Positions 53,761 through 62,834 of a stretch of DNA of 64,000 nt are shown in pieces. Position 1 is the stretch's first letter, and every line of letters begins with the position of its first letter. Origin of the DNA: Kangiella aquimarina DSM 16071 (GTDB taxonomy: Bacteria; Pseudomonadota; Gammaproteobacteria; Enterobacterales; Kangiellaceae); NCBI RefSeq assembly GCF_000374105.1, contig NZ_KB893650.1, positions 1,296,862 to 1,360,861 of the forward strand. Reading direction: 5' to 3'. Under the pieces are notes generated by a model, which was not told the DNA's origin, did no database searches, and saw only the letters and a program-made list of their open reading frames with translations. The translations under genes were made by a program, and so were the position numbers.

Positions 53761-54810
53761 TTAAAGCTTACTTAAAACTTCTAAAGCTATTTCATTAAAC
53801 TTTGCAGTGATTTCTTCATCGGGAAGTCGAATGCTTTGTGCTTCAACCATAAGAGCACCCTGCTCAAGTGGGATATAAAGTCGTTTTCTCTCTCTAAAGA
53901 CATCGTATTGCTCAAGAGTGTCTTGAGTACCATTTTTTTCGTAATGACTGTCCCAGCGCTTAACACCATCTTTGCCTAAATATGTCACTATTACGTAACC
54001 CCGACGATTGCTGCCATATGTGCAAGCGACCCCATCTGCTTGAGGGCGGTCTTTCATTGATGGGGTGTGGTTGATATCGAATCGGGGAATTGCCCAGGCT
54101 GTATCACCTTGCAGTAAATGGTAAGGTTTGGCCGGTTGGCTAGCTGCACAAAGATCAAGTGATGGACCTCCCACCATGTCAGCACTTGCCGCTTTGGGTT
54201 GTGTGTTTTCAGAGACTTGCTCTAGTCGAGATAGCACTTTCTCAGCAATCCATATGTTGGACTCCATTTCTGTGCGATCATTATATGGAATTTGTGTTGT
54301 GATCATGAGCAATCGATTCCCAGTCTTTATTATTAACTGGTCTCTGCCACTAAAAGTTCCTTTCCAGGAAACCTCTCCAAGACCAAATCGCTCCTCATCT
54401 TGAGCGGTTACATCGCCCTCAATGTGCTGTATTTGAATCCATCCCACAGGTGTTCCTTCGTCAACTGAACGCCATTTGCAGGCAATGAAGGGAGTGATGG
54501 GGCTATGGTTTGGGATTTGTCTTGATGAACCGTATTGAGAATGATACTGATCAGTAGGTAGTCCGATAGTCGCTAATTCTTCTTTAGTGAGTAGTTGGCA
54601 GGGATCAAGATTGATGCTATCTGGTAAGTCGGACAGTTCAATATTTGCAGGCAGATTTTGAGGTTTGCTCTGCGACTCTTGTTCAACTTGGTTTGACATC
54701 TGTGTAGTGCGTTGCACTGTGGTATCAGTTTGATCATCGCTACAACTTGTGGCAATCAGTAGCGTTATTCCTGATGCAAGTAGCACTTTTAGGCGGTTTC
54801 CAAAAATCAT
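53761..54810 (-). CDS. Lipoprotein with two DUF3558-like repeats
   Basis: A 349-residue predicted lipoprotein: signal peptide (about 1-22) with lipobox IATSC and cysteine at about 23. A linker rich in threonine and glutamine (about 24-65) precedes the first domain, with LDPCQLLTKEELATIGL, the start phrase typical of DUF3558, and a second cysteine in ACKWRS. A second domain (about 215-345) has LDLCAASQPAKPYHLLQGD and VACTYGS, a diverged copy. Each pair of cysteines probably forms a disulfide. DUF3558 is best known in actinobacteria, so its presence here is notable. It is monocistronic and faces pirin. Function unknown. Confidence 0.75.
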   Translation of the reverse strand: MIFGNRLKVLLASGITLLIATSCSDDQTDTTVQRTTQMSNQVEQESQSKPQNLPANIELSDLPDSINLDPCQLLTKEELATIGLPTDQYHSQYGSSRQIPNHSPITPFIACKWRSVDEGTPVGWIQIQHIEGDVTAQDEERFGLGEVSWKGTFSGRDQLIIKTGNRLLMITTQIPYNDRTEMESNIWIAEKVLSRLEQVSENTQPKAASADMVGGPSLDLCAASQPAKPYHLLQGDTAWAIPRFDINHTPSMKDRPQADGVACTYGSNRRGYVIVTYLGKDGVKRWDSHYEKNGTQDTLEQYDVFRERKRLYIPLEQGALMVEAQSIRLPDEEITAKFNEIALEVLSKL

Positions 54811-54879
54811 GACTCTCTCCTTTATTGTCGATTAGGCATCATGACAAAATTAGACGAGAATCTCAAAAGAGTGTTAATT

Positions 54880-55003
54880 AAATATCTCTAAATTGATAAG
54901 TAGCGCATAACTGATTGGGAATTATAAGCCAATAAATCTATTAAATTTGAGTTAGTTTTATTAACGATATACATTATGTTTTTTTATGGAAATATCTCTA
55001 AAA
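54880..55003. repeat. Direct repeats AAATATCTCTAAA in the 300-base gap 54811-55110
   Basis: AAATATCTCTAAA occurs at 54880-54892 and again at 54990-55002, the same orientation, 110 bases apart. The gap is very AT-rich and otherwise holds only the promoter of the porin. Possible regulator sites for the porin or lipoprotein gene, by position only. Confidence 0.4.
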
Positions 55004-55044
55004 ACTCTATAAATAACAAAAAGATATAACTTCCCTGATTTTGA

Positions 55045-55073
55045 TTGACCCCTTGAAAATCATGCATTAGAAT
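55045..55073 (+). promoter_or_regulatory. Promoter of the porin gene
   Basis: TTGACC (55045-55050), a 17-base spacer and TAGAAT (55068-55073) form a near-consensus sigma-70 promoter, followed by GCGCCG. The GTG start is 38 bases beyond. Confidence 0.7.
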
Positions 55074-55110
55074 CCGCGCCGCACTTTATAAACACACGGA
55101 GACTAACAAA

Positions 55111-55908
55111 GTGAAAATTAAATTAATTACTGCAGCGGTCCTTCTTTCTTCAGCGGTTTCAGCTCAAGCAGAAGAGTACACGATTCTTTCTGATGTTAAC
55201 TGGAGCAAAGTTGAGATTGGTGGCATCACTTATCATGCTGCTGGCTTGTCTGGTACTTACTTCTTCGACAATAAAGAAGCGCTAGGTCCTTACAACGAAT
55301 TCGAATATATCAACAAAGTTAGTAATGTTAATGCTAACTACTTAAATGTTGAAACTGGCGAATACTATACTGCTGCTATCGGTGGTGAGTTATTTGTTGA
55401 GAACTTCCTGGTTGGTGCTGGTTACTCAGAAGATAAATTTGATAACGATGCTAGCCTATTCACTTTAGGTTACTTGTTTAATGATGACTTTTTAGTTCGT
55501 GTTGATGCGGTAGATGCTGATGGTGTTGATACAGTTTATAACATTTCTGCTGCCTACAACCACCAAATCAATGACACTGATTACATCGGTTTCACTTTGG
55601 CAACTGACGACAATACTGACTACGTGACATTGTCTTCTAAGTACTTTACGCACTTGGGTAATGACCGTTACTTGACTGCAAATGTGTCTTTCACTGATTT
55701 TGACGGTGACAACACTTGGTCTGTTGGTTCTAGCTACTATTTCACTAAAGCAACTTCAGTATTTGCTACTTTGGCTGAAGACGACTTGTATGAAATTGGT
55801 GCACAGCATTTCTTCAACGAAAACATTGCTGTTTACGCTGAGTTTGCATCACAGGACGATATCATTGAAACTGAAACTTACACTATTGGTTTGAAAGCTC
55901 AGTTTTAA
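55111..55908 (+). CDS. Small outer-membrane beta-barrel (putative porin)
   Basis: A 265-residue exported barrel protein. The signal peptide (about 1-21, LITAAVLLSSAVSAQA) is followed by alternating strands rich in aromatic and acidic residues (AAIGGELFVENFLVGAGYSED, FTLGYLFNDDFLVRVDAVD, YISAAYNH-type) and a final TIGLKAQF ending in phenylalanine. It is about half the size of trimeric porins. The acidic residues suggest a cation-preferring or structural role. The start is GTG 55111 with ACGGAG 9 bases upstream. A good promoter precedes and a terminator follows, so it is probably highly expressed alone. Confidence 0.85.
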   Translation: MKIKLITAAVLLSSAVSAQAEEYTILSDVNWSKVEIGGITYHAAGLSGTYFFDNKEALGPYNEFEYINKVSNVNANYLNVETGEYYTAAIGGELFVENFLVGAGYSEDKFDNDASLFTLGYLFNDDFLVRVDAVDADGVDTVYNISAAYNHQINDTDYIGFTLATDDNTDYVTLSSKYFTHLGNDRYLTANVSFTDFDGDNTWSVGSSYYFTKATSVFATLAEDDLYEIGAQHFFNENIAVYAEFASQDDIIETETYTIGLKAQF

Positions 55909-55955
55909 TTGACGCTTGTTTAGCACGACTCATTTTCGAGTCTGTTAGTCATAGG

Positions 55956-55986
55956 AGCCGTGAATTTTTTTCACGGCTTTTTTTTA
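55956..55986. terminator. Terminator of the porin gene
   Basis: AGCCGTGA with TCACGGCT around ATTTTTT, followed by TTTTTTT on the plus strand. Its end overlaps the last codon of mnmC on the other strand. Confidence 0.9.
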
Positions 55987-57876
55987 TTTTTGAGTACGCT
56001 GAGGGCTGATTCTTTGCAGAAGGTATTTAGGAAGAGAAATCACTTCATTATTGATGGCACTGGCAATGATCTCGCCGCAAAGTATTGAAAGGCAAAGACC
56101 TCGAGTACCCATACCGTAATTGGTCCAGATCACTGGTGATACATCGGTTCTATCTTTGAGGGGGCCGCAGTAAGGAAAGCGGTCGTATGTAGTAGCACGA
56201 ATTCCTACCCAGTCCGTACAGTCTTTTTGCTTTAACTGTAGCCCAAATCGCTCGTTAGCCTGCTCAATATTCTTCACTCTATCTTGCAAGTTGATTGCTT
56301 GATCGAGACTCATGTCAAAGGTCGCACCAACTATTAATTTATTTTCATACTCAAACAAGTGGCCATCGTAATTGATAGGGTACTCTAACCCCAGTCGTTG
56401 CTTTGGGCTCTGTTGCAGCTCGGTGAGCTGTCCTCTTAAGGGAGATAAGCTCGGTTCATCATCAGCCAGTTTATGCAACAGATTGCCATGGCCAGTTGCC
56501 AGAACGATATGGTCAAACTCATTTAACTCTTCAAGCGATTTAACGTCATGATTGAGATGTATTTGCTGTTTAGGGATTGATGCTACTAGCGCTTCACAGA
56601 ACTGAGAACCGTTTACTAAAATACCGGGCATTAAAAGTCCCTTATGTTCCTGACTCTCGATCCGGGTCTTGCTCCACTGAAGTAAATCTGGACTCCAGTA
56701 GCGCTGATGATAGGTTCCTACATATTGTTCGAGCTGATATTCAGAATATTTTTCACTGCCCAGTTGTAAACATCTCTTGCTGAAACTCAATTGGTTACCA
56801 GTCTTTTGCTGGCGATATATAAAACGCTCAAGATGGGACAAGCCTAAAAAGGTCAACTGGCTAAAAGCGTTGTGATCCAGTGAGATATTGGGGGTCGCCA
56901 ATAATGCTGGCATCTTAGAGGCGCCGCTGGCTAAACAATCGCCACTTTCAAACAGGTGAGCCTCAATACCTCGCTGATGCAAACTATGAGCTGTGGCACA
57001 GCCAGCCAGACCTGCCCCAATAATCGCGACTTTAGCCTGCTTTGGAGTTTCGCGGTTGAAGTAACTATCGGCGAGCGTTGGATGCGGACTTGAAATAGTC
57101 TTTTCCTGGAAACTACCTACCAGCATCTCACGCTTAAAGCCAAAGCCTTTTTGCTTAGCAACCTCAAACCCATAATGACGCAGTTGCTTACGAACCATGG
57201 AAGCCGCAGTAAAAGTAGCAAAAGTGGTTTGCCGTTCACCGTTGTTTACTGCATGTAATGCCATAAAATGAAGCAGACCTTTTGACCACATCTGCGGGTT
57301 TTTACTGGGTGCGAAACCATCAAGATACCAGGCATCTACTTTAAACTCTGAACCCGCCGCAAATTCCTTAAGCGCCTTATCGATGGGGCAGAGTATTAAT
57401 CTCAACATGATTCGGCAGGGAAGTTCAATGGTATAGACCCCAGGCATTGCAGGAGGGTATTGTGCTAACAGCTCTTCGGTAAACTCTGATTCAACACCAA
57501 GTGCCAGATACATTTTCTGCAAATCATCTGGAGAAATTGGATACTGCTCTATGCTGATAAAGTTAAGTACAGCTTTCGAGCCTTTCTGAGTGTTCCGCCA
57601 TAGTTCACAGGTACGTAACAAATTAAGCCCTGTGCCAAACCCGGTTTCAACAATGGTAAAGCTTCCTTCAGTCAATGCTGCGAAACGCTCTGGCAATTTA
57701 TTGCCATCAAGGAAGACATAATCCGTTTCTGCTTTACCATCACGGCTATCGAAATATATATCGTTGAATTGTTTTGAGTATGGAACCAGAGGAGGGGATT
57801 CGGTTGAGCCCTCTCGAATTTTGGCTGGTCGCCATTCGATATTTGCGGGCTCAACGCCTAAAAATGCATTATGCAT
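55984..57876 (-). CDS. mnmC: Bifunctional tRNA mnm5s2U biosynthesis protein
   Basis: A 630-residue bifunctional enzyme of tRNA wobble modification. The N-terminal methyltransferase half (about 1-250) has FTIVETGFGTGLNLLR as AdoMet motif I. The C-terminal FAD oxidoreductase half (about 270-620) begins KVAIIGAGLAGCATAHSLHQRG, the dinucleotide-binding loop, and ends near GMGTRGLCLSILCGEIIAS. It removes the carboxymethyl group of cmnm5U and methylates the resulting amine. E. coli MnmC is 668 residues, so the length is normal. It is 9 bases after folE. Confidence 0.93.
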   Translation of the reverse strand: MHNAFLGVEPANIEWRPAKIREGSTESPPLVPYSKQFNDIYFDSRDGKAETDYVFLDGNKLPERFAALTEGSFTIVETGFGTGLNLLRTCELWRNTQKGSKAVLNFISIEQYPISPDDLQKMYLALGVESEFTEELLAQYPPAMPGVYTIELPCRIMLRLILCPIDKALKEFAAGSEFKVDAWYLDGFAPSKNPQMWSKGLLHFMALHAVNNGERQTTFATFTAASMVRKQLRHYGFEVAKQKGFGFKREMLVGSFQEKTISSPHPTLADSYFNRETPKQAKVAIIGAGLAGCATAHSLHQRGIEAHLFESGDCLASGASKMPALLATPNISLDHNAFSQLTFLGLSHLERFIYRQQKTGNQLSFSKRCLQLGSEKYSEYQLEQYVGTYHQRYWSPDLLQWSKTRIESQEHKGLLMPGILVNGSQFCEALVASIPKQQIHLNHDVKSLEELNEFDHIVLATGHGNLLHKLADDEPSLSPLRGQLTELQQSPKQRLGLEYPINYDGHLFEYENKLIVGATFDMSLDQAINLQDRVKNIEQANERFGLQLKQKDCTDWVGIRATTYDRFPYCGPLKDRTDVSPVIWTNYGMGTRGLCLSILCGEIIASAINNEVISLPKYLLQRISPQRTQK

Positions 57877-57885
57877 TGTCAGGGA

Positions 57886-58443
57886 TTAACGTTTCTCAAT
57901 TAAGGTCAGGAATTCGTTGCGCGTGTTTTGTGAGGAGCGGAACTGACCCAGCATGGTTGAGCTGGTCATAACAGAGTTCTGCTTTTCCACACCACGCATC
58001 ATCATGCACATGTGTTTAGCTTCAACGATAACGCCAACGCCAGCTGCCCCTGTGACATCCTGAACGGCATGTGCAATCTGCTTGGTTAGATTTTCCTGAA
58101 TCTGCAGGCGACGCGCAAACATGTCAACGATTCTGGCAATTTTGGATAATCCTATCACTTTACCAGTTGGTAAATAGCCAACATGAACCTTGCCTATGAA
58201 AGGTAGAATGTGGTGCTCGCACATGGAATACAGTTCGATATCTTTAACAATGACCATGGCGTCATTGTCGGAATCAAATATAGCCCCATTGACAACTTCG
58301 TTGAGGTCCTGCTCATAACCATGAGTCAGGAATTTCATCGCTTTCGCGGCTCTTTTGGGGGTATCTAAAATACCATTTCGGGATATATCTTCGCCAATCT
58401 CTACCAGGATTTCGCGGTATAAGTTTTCTAATTTATCGGACAT
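57886..58443 (-). CDS. folE: GTP cyclohydrolase I
   Basis: A 185-residue decamer-forming enzyme converting GTP to 7,8-dihydroneopterin triphosphate for folate (and feeding queuosine). [21 protein letters not shown] opens the fold. Zinc ligands are in [13 protein letters not shown] (Cys and His) and [15 protein letters not shown] (Cys). [27 protein letters not shown] is the signature. It is a little shorter at the N-terminus than the E. coli enzyme (222). It is the first gene of a two-gene minus-strand unit with mnmC. A PTPS-fold protein that could use the product is encoded at 43173. Confidence 0.96.
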   Translation of the reverse strand: MSDKLENLYREILVEIGEDISRNGILDTPKRAAKAMKFLTHGYEQDLNEVVNGAIFDSDNDAMVIVKDIELYSMCEHHILPFIGKVHVGYLPTGKVIGLSKIARIVDMFARRLQIQENLTKQIAHAVQDVTGAAGVGVIVEAKHMCMMMRGVEKQNSVMTSSTMLGQFRSSQNTRNEFLTLIEKR

Positions 58444-58540
58444 TTATCTTACTCTGCGGTCGTTTCAGTCGTAATTCTAATAGATATCGCTACAATACCC
58501 AAATAATTATGAGTTTTGTGTGAAGAGCCTGTAGCTAAAA

Positions 58541-59626
58541 ATGAAAATTGTTGCTGATGAAAATATGCCGTTGGTTCAAGAGCTGTTTGGTTCATTTTCC
58601 TCGGTAGTTTCTGAGGCTGGACGAAAAATAAACAGGGACTATTTGTTGGATGCTGATGTTTTATTGGTACGTTCCGTTACTCAGGTTAATTCTGGTCTGC
58701 TTCAAGACACTAAGGTAAAGTTTGTCGGTAGTGCAACAATTGGCACCGATCATATTGATCAGGCTTACTTATCAGAACAAGGCATAAAATTTGCCTATGC
58801 CCCCGGATGCAATGCACAAGCTGTAGCTGAATATGTTCTAGCTGCAATAGGCTATTGGGCCGATTACGCACACAAGGACCTGAGAAAGTGCAAGGTTGGT
58901 ATTATTGGTGCGGGTAACGTTGGTTCCAGAGTAACTCAGGTTTTGGAGCTATTGGGGATAGAGTATTGTTTGAATGATCCGCCACTGCATGAGCAGGGCG
59001 ACTCTCGTCAGTTTGTTTCTTTACAGAATATTCAGCAATGCGATGTTGTAACCTGTCATGTTCCTCTGACTATGCAAGGGCAGCATGCAACTCATCATTT
59101 AATTAATCAGCAATTTCTTTCTCAAATGCCCCCTGGCAGCTTGTTAATTAACAGTTCTCGTGGAGCTGTACTGGATAACACTGCGGCACTGTACTGTAAA
59201 CAAGCTGGTCAGGATATTGATTTTGTTCTCGATGTCTGGGAAAACGAGCCAAATTTAAATATTGAGCTTTTAAATCAGTCTTTGATTGCTACGCCTCACA
59301 TCGCTGGCTATTCGCAGGAAGGAAAAATTCGCGGCACCTACCAATTGTATCAGGCTGTTTGCAAGTGGCAGGGAATTGAGCAGGAATTTGTATTAAAGGA
59401 TTTGTTGCCTGAAGCTCCCAAGTGGAACGCATCAGCTGAGTTACGTTCGGATACAGGCTTTCTGCATCAAAATTTGCGCCGTTTTTATGACATTAAAAGT
59501 GATGATCAACGGATGCGTCAGAAGCTGGCACAAGTATTGAGGCAAAGTGGGGCGACTATTAGTGAAGAGTTTGATAACCTGCGGAAAAACTACCCTCAGC
59601 GACTAGAGTTTCTGGAGTTAATGTGA
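58541..59626 (+). CDS. pdxB: Erythronate-4-phosphate dehydrogenase
   Basis: NAD-dependent 2-hydroxyacid dehydrogenase of 361 residues in de novo pyridoxal phosphate synthesis. MKIVADENMPLVQELFG is the PdxB opening. The nucleotide fold carries KVGIIGAGNVGSRVTQVLELLG (about 121-142). Catalytic Arg is in NSSRGAVLDN, Glu in VLDVWENEPN and His in TPHIAGYS. The C-terminal PdxB dimerisation domain is about 285-360. pdxH, the last step of the same pathway, lies nearby. Its stop overlaps the next gene by 4 bases. Confidence 0.95.
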   Translation: MKIVADENMPLVQELFGSFSSVVSEAGRKINRDYLLDADVLLVRSVTQVNSGLLQDTKVKFVGSATIGTDHIDQAYLSEQGIKFAYAPGCNAQAVAEYVLAAIGYWADYAHKDLRKCKVGIIGAGNVGSRVTQVLELLGIEYCLNDPPLHEQGDSRQFVSLQNIQQCDVVTCHVPLTMQGQHATHHLINQQFLSQMPPGSLLINSSRGAVLDNTAALYCKQAGQDIDFVLDVWENEPNLNIELLNQSLIATPHIAGYSQEGKIRGTYQLYQAVCKWQGIEQEFVLKDLLPEAPKWNASAELRSDTGFLHQNLRRFYDIKSDDQRMRQKLAQVLRQSGATISEEFDNLRKNYPQRLEFLELM

Positions 59627-59859
59627 ATCCAATAGAATACATCATCACTAGCCGAATGCCCCGTGGCTGGAAAATCATAAGTTTAAGTTTTGCCATGTCG
59701 CTATTTATCGGCCTTCCGCTACTGTGGGGCTCTGCTTATTTGCCTGAAGGCGGTTTTCAAGTTTTTGCCGGCTTGGTTGCTCTGTTTATCGTAATTGCTG
59801 GGTTAATCAGCATGATAGGGGGCTTTATTGTCTTGCTGATCGATATTTATAGAAGTTGA
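59623..59859 (+). CDS. Small two-TM membrane protein
   Basis: A 78-residue protein with two hydrophobic helices (about 18-39, IISLSFAMSLFIGLPLLWG, and about 48-74, VFAGLVALFIVIAGLISMIG). The start is GTG at 59623, overlapping the pdxB stop in GTGA, with GGAG 6 bases upstream, so it is probably translated by coupling. I do not recognise a family. Confidence 0.6.
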   Translation: MNPIEYIITSRMPRGWKIISLSFAMSLFIGLPLLWGSAYLPEGGFQVFAGLVALFIVIAGLISMIGGFIVLLIDIYRS

Positions 59860-60107
59860 GATTTTGTACTGTTTAAAATAAAAGCAATATATGAACGATA
59901 TATGTTGACAATAATTGAAACTACTATAAGCTGGCCACAGCTAGAAAGAATGACCTAAGTATTTATACACTCCAAATCGCAGTTTTATTCGTAGTACTCC
60001 GTTCTGTAGTTTCAAAATTCTCAGCCAGTATTTCACGCTATTCATGCCTCATGAAGGCACCATTATATCTGGGTAAAATACCCAATTTAAATTACAGGAT
60101 ATTTATT

Positions 60108-60317
60108 ATGTCTAAAACAGTTAAAGGAACCGTTAAATGGTTCAACGAAGCTAAAGGTTTTGGTTTTATCGAGCAAGAAAACGGTCCAGACGTTTTTGCT
60201 CATTTCAGCGCTATCGCTAGCTCTGGATTCAAAACTTTGGCAGAAGGTCAACAAGTTGAGTTTACCTTGACTGACGGCCAGAAAGGCCCACAAGCTGAAA
60301 ATATTACTGCTCTTTAA
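60108..60317 (+). CDS. Cold-shock protein, CspA family
   Basis: A 69-residue single-strand nucleic acid chaperone with the five-stranded cold-shock domain. RNP1 is in [13 protein letters not shown] and RNP2 in DVFAHFSAI; the end [19 protein letters not shown] is typical. The start at 60108 gives [12 protein letters not shown], the standard N-terminus; a frame from 60051 would add 19 odd residues. A long AT-rich 5' region (59860-60107) with small hairpins (GGGTAAAATACCC, GCCTCATGAAGGC) precedes it, in keeping with a cold-shock leader. Terminator at 60349. Confidence 0.95.
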   Translation: MSKTVKGTVKWFNEAKGFGFIEQENGPDVFAHFSAIASSGFKTLAEGQQVEFTLTDGQKGPQAENITAL

Positions 60318-60348
60318 TACTTAAAACTAAGTATTAAATCGTAATACG

Positions 60349-60378
60349 AAAAGCAAGCACCAAGTGCTTGCTTTTTTT
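60349..60378 (+). terminator. Terminator of the cold-shock gene
   Basis: AGCAAGCAC and GTGCTTGCT pair around CAA and are followed by seven T, 30 bases past the stop. Confidence 0.92.
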
Positions 60379-60405
60379 ATGCCTGACTTAAAAGTGAATA
60401 AAAGT

Positions 60406-61041
60406 TTAAGGCATCAAGCGTTCAATATTCCAGCCATCTTCAGTTGCCGTGTAGACAAAGCGATCATGTAATCGATGTGCGCCACCTTGCCAAAATTCAA
60501 TGCTCTTTGGTTTGACCCGATAACCACTCCAGAAATCAGGTAATGGCACTTCACCCTTAGCAAAACGAGCTTTCATCTTCTCAAACTGTTGTACTAATAG
60601 ATCGCGACTCTTGATAGGACGGCTTTGCTGCGAAGCCCATGCCGCAATCTGACTTTCGCGTGGTCTCTTAGTAAAGTAAGCTAAGGTTTCTTTTATGCCC
60701 AGTTTTTCTGCAGTGCCTTTGATAGAGACCTGGCGCTCCATTTTATGCCACGGGAAGTGCAGACAAACATTCGGGTTATCTGCAATCTGTTGCGCCTTGT
60801 TGCTTTGGCTGTTGGTATAAAAGACAAATCCTTTATCGCTAACATCTTTGAGTAGAACTATACGTTGGCTTGGACAGTGATCCTTATCAACTGTACTTAA
60901 AACCATTGCTGTAGGGTCATTCAAATCAAAGTCAATTGCTTGCTGCAACCACAGTTGAAACTGCTCAATAGGGTTATTCGCCAAGTCCGAGCGATGGAGC
61001 TTGGTTAGAAGGTATTCACGACGTAAATCATCTATTGCCAT
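60406..61041 (-). CDS. pdxH: Pyridoxamine/pyridoxine 5'-phosphate oxidase
   Basis: FMN enzyme of 211 residues that makes pyridoxal 5'-phosphate. RREYLLTKLHRSDLANNPIEQFQLWLQQA is the PdxH opening. The FMN and substrate site includes CPSQRIVLLKDVSDKGFVFYTN and GTAEKLG. The end PDFWSGYRVKPKSIEFWQGG...RLHDRF and IERLMP is the C-terminal signature. The length matches E. coli PdxH (218). Together with pdxB it covers two steps of the pathway. Confidence 0.96.
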   Translation of the reverse strand: MAIDDLRREYLLTKLHRSDLANNPIEQFQLWLQQAIDFDLNDPTAMVLSTVDKDHCPSQRIVLLKDVSDKGFVFYTNSQSNKAQQIADNPNVCLHFPWHKMERQVSIKGTAEKLGIKETLAYFTKRPRESQIAAWASQQSRPIKSRDLLVQQFEKMKARFAKGEVPLPDFWSGYRVKPKSIEFWQGGAHRLHDRFVYTATEDGWNIERLMP

Positions 61042-61082
61042 AACTCTTTCCGTAACTCTACCTAGTCAATCTAATAAGTCGC

Positions 61083-62438
61083 TCAGGACTTTTTCTTCAT
61101 AGGTGCTTCGCCAGTATCAACCAGGACAGCACCGAATTTCTTTTTCGGTTTATTGGATTGGGCCGGAGCTGCTGATTTTTTACCTTGTTTCTTTTCCAGT
61201 CGTTTTTTCTCACGAGCTGTTAATTTTTTAGCGCCATCTTTCTTCTTTTTACTACCAGCCGCTTTGCCGCTGGCCTTGAGTTTCTTTGGACCCTTGTATT
61301 TTCCTTGAAGCTCTTTAATGGTTCTTAACTGAAACTTGCCACTGATAGCTTTTTCAATAGTCACCATTAGGTTCCATTCTCGATGGCTGATTAACGATAT
61401 TGCTGTACCCGTCTCACCGGCTCGTGCTGTACGACCGATACGGTGGATATAATCTTCGGCGTTGTGAGCCATATCGAAGTTGATAACCAGATCAATGTCT
61501 TTGACATCAATACCGCGTGCAGCGACATCGGATGCAATCAAAACTTTTATCTTACTATCTCTAAATTGCGTCATAACGTGGTTACGAACACTTTGCGAAA
61601 TATCGCCGTGCAGCGTTCCGGCGGCAATTTTATGATAGCGGATCAACCCACCCAGACGATCAACCTGTTCTTTGGTATTACAGAAGACAATAGCCTTACG
61701 ATATTCTTCATTGGCCAGTAACCATTGGGTGAGCTTTTCTTTGTGGTTTAAATCATCTGCGGTGATAATAAATTGTTCAATTGCATCGTTTTTAGCTTCA
61801 AAGGTGTTTAGAACAATGGCTTCAGGTTCATCCATCAGGTAATCAGTTAAATGCCTGATACCTTTGGTTTTAAGAGTTGCTGAGAAGAGTAGCGTCTGCC
61901 TTTCTGAATTGCAGTAACCGGCAATAGCCTGCACGTCATCGGTGAAGCCCATTTCGAACATCTTATCCGCTTCATCAATCACCAGATATTCCAGATCATT
62001 CAAATCGGCGCTTTCCTTTTCACAATGCTCGAGCATGCGTCCCGGTGTTGCGATGATGATTTCTGGGTTGTCACGGAAAATTGATTGCTGATATTTATAC
62101 TCCGCACCACCGATTATCAGCCCGGTTTTAATTGGGGTAAATTGTGTTAAATCTTTCGCATGCTTATTGATTTGGCGCGCCAGCTCTCTCGTCGGAGCGA
62201 GAATAAGGACTCGAGTACTGGTGTGACGTGATGGTTTTTCTAATAATTTATGAATGATCGGAAGCAGGAATGCCGCAGTTTTACCTGAGCCAGTTTCGGC
62301 GCTGACCATAACATCCTTTCCATCCAATATTGGTTGGATAGACTGCTGTTGAACTTCAGTTGGAGTAGGAAGCTGTAATTTTTCTAACGCTTTTTGAAGG
62401 CCAGAATGAAGGCTCTGGAAAATAGATGTCTCAGACAC
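61083..62438 (-). CDS. DEAD-box ATP-dependent RNA helicase
   Basis: A 451-residue RNA helicase. Motifs in order: Q-motif region LQLPTPTEVQQQSIQPIL, Walker A SAETGSGKTAAF (about 46-57), PTRELA, TPGRML, DEAD box (VIDEADKMFEMGF, about 152-164), SAT, then IVFCNTKEQVDRLG, the LIASDVAARGIDVKDIDLVINFD segment and HRIGRTARAG. A long lysine-rich tail (about 380-451, KKKKDGAKKLTAREKKRLEKK) probably binds RNA. It resembles the SrmB/RhlE side of the family; the exact orthologue is not decided. Roles in ribosome assembly and RNA decay are typical. Confidence 0.93.
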   Translation of the reverse strand: MSETSIFQSLHSGLQKALEKLQLPTPTEVQQQSIQPILDGKDVMVSAETGSGKTAAFLLPIIHKLLEKPSRHTSTRVLILAPTRELARQINKHAKDLTQFTPIKTGLIIGGAEYKYQQSIFRDNPEIIIATPGRMLEHCEKESADLNDLEYLVIDEADKMFEMGFTDDVQAIAGYCNSERQTLLFSATLKTKGIRHLTDYLMDEPEAIVLNTFEAKNDAIEQFIITADDLNHKEKLTQWLLANEEYRKAIVFCNTKEQVDRLGGLIRYHKIAAGTLHGDISQSVRNHVMTQFRDSKIKVLIASDVAARGIDVKDIDLVINFDMAHNAEDYIHRIGRTARAGETGTAISLISHREWNLMVTIEKAISGKFQLRTIKELQGKYKGPKKLKASGKAAGSKKKKDGAKKLTAREKKRLEKKQGKKSAAPAQSNKPKKKFGAVLVDTGEAPMKKKS

Positions 62439-62500
62439 TTGAATAACCGGTTGAAAATAACTGGCGCCATTTTAACACTGATTCCAATTAATAGTGGTAA

Positions 62501-62749
62501 TTATTTGGCCTGTTTTGCTCTCAGCAAGGGCTTTAGCATCCCTTCAAGCCCATTAAGTTTGACCTCATAAATCAGCGCCAATTGACGACCTAGCCTATTG
62601 TTTGGGAATCCTTCTTTATGAAACCAGACCAGATAGGGCTCTGGTAACTCAAGCAGGCGTCTTCCCTGATATTTACCAAAGGGCATGACTTGGTTGATGG
62701 CATCGATAAGCTCTTGCTGGGGCTTTTGTGGCTGTTCAGGATGGGGCAT
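62501..62749 (-). CDS. DUF3820 family protein
   Basis: An 82-residue protein with core MPFGKYQGRRLLELPEPYLVWFHKEGFPNNRLGRQ, which matches the DUF3820 family (annotated as a putative quorum-sensing-regulated virulence factor, but of unknown biochemistry). No signal or TM segment. It precedes the helicase gene on the same strand by 62 bases and diverges from the dipeptidase. Confidence 0.85.
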   Translation of the reverse strand: MPHPEQPQKPQQELIDAINQVMPFGKYQGRRLLELPEPYLVWFHKEGFPNNRLGRQLALIYEVKLNGLEGMLKPLLRAKQAK

Positions 62750-62834
62750 TTATCACTCTGTAGATTGCAATCTCAATACGAGTGTTTATGATGCTATAAA
62801 GTTTTAAAGTCAAGCAAAGATACAGAGAGAACCC

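Noticed and set aside
59905-59930. TTGACA and TATAAG before the cold-shock gene as a promoter
   Set aside because: The spacer is only 14 bases, too short for sigma-70, so it was not listed as a promoter.
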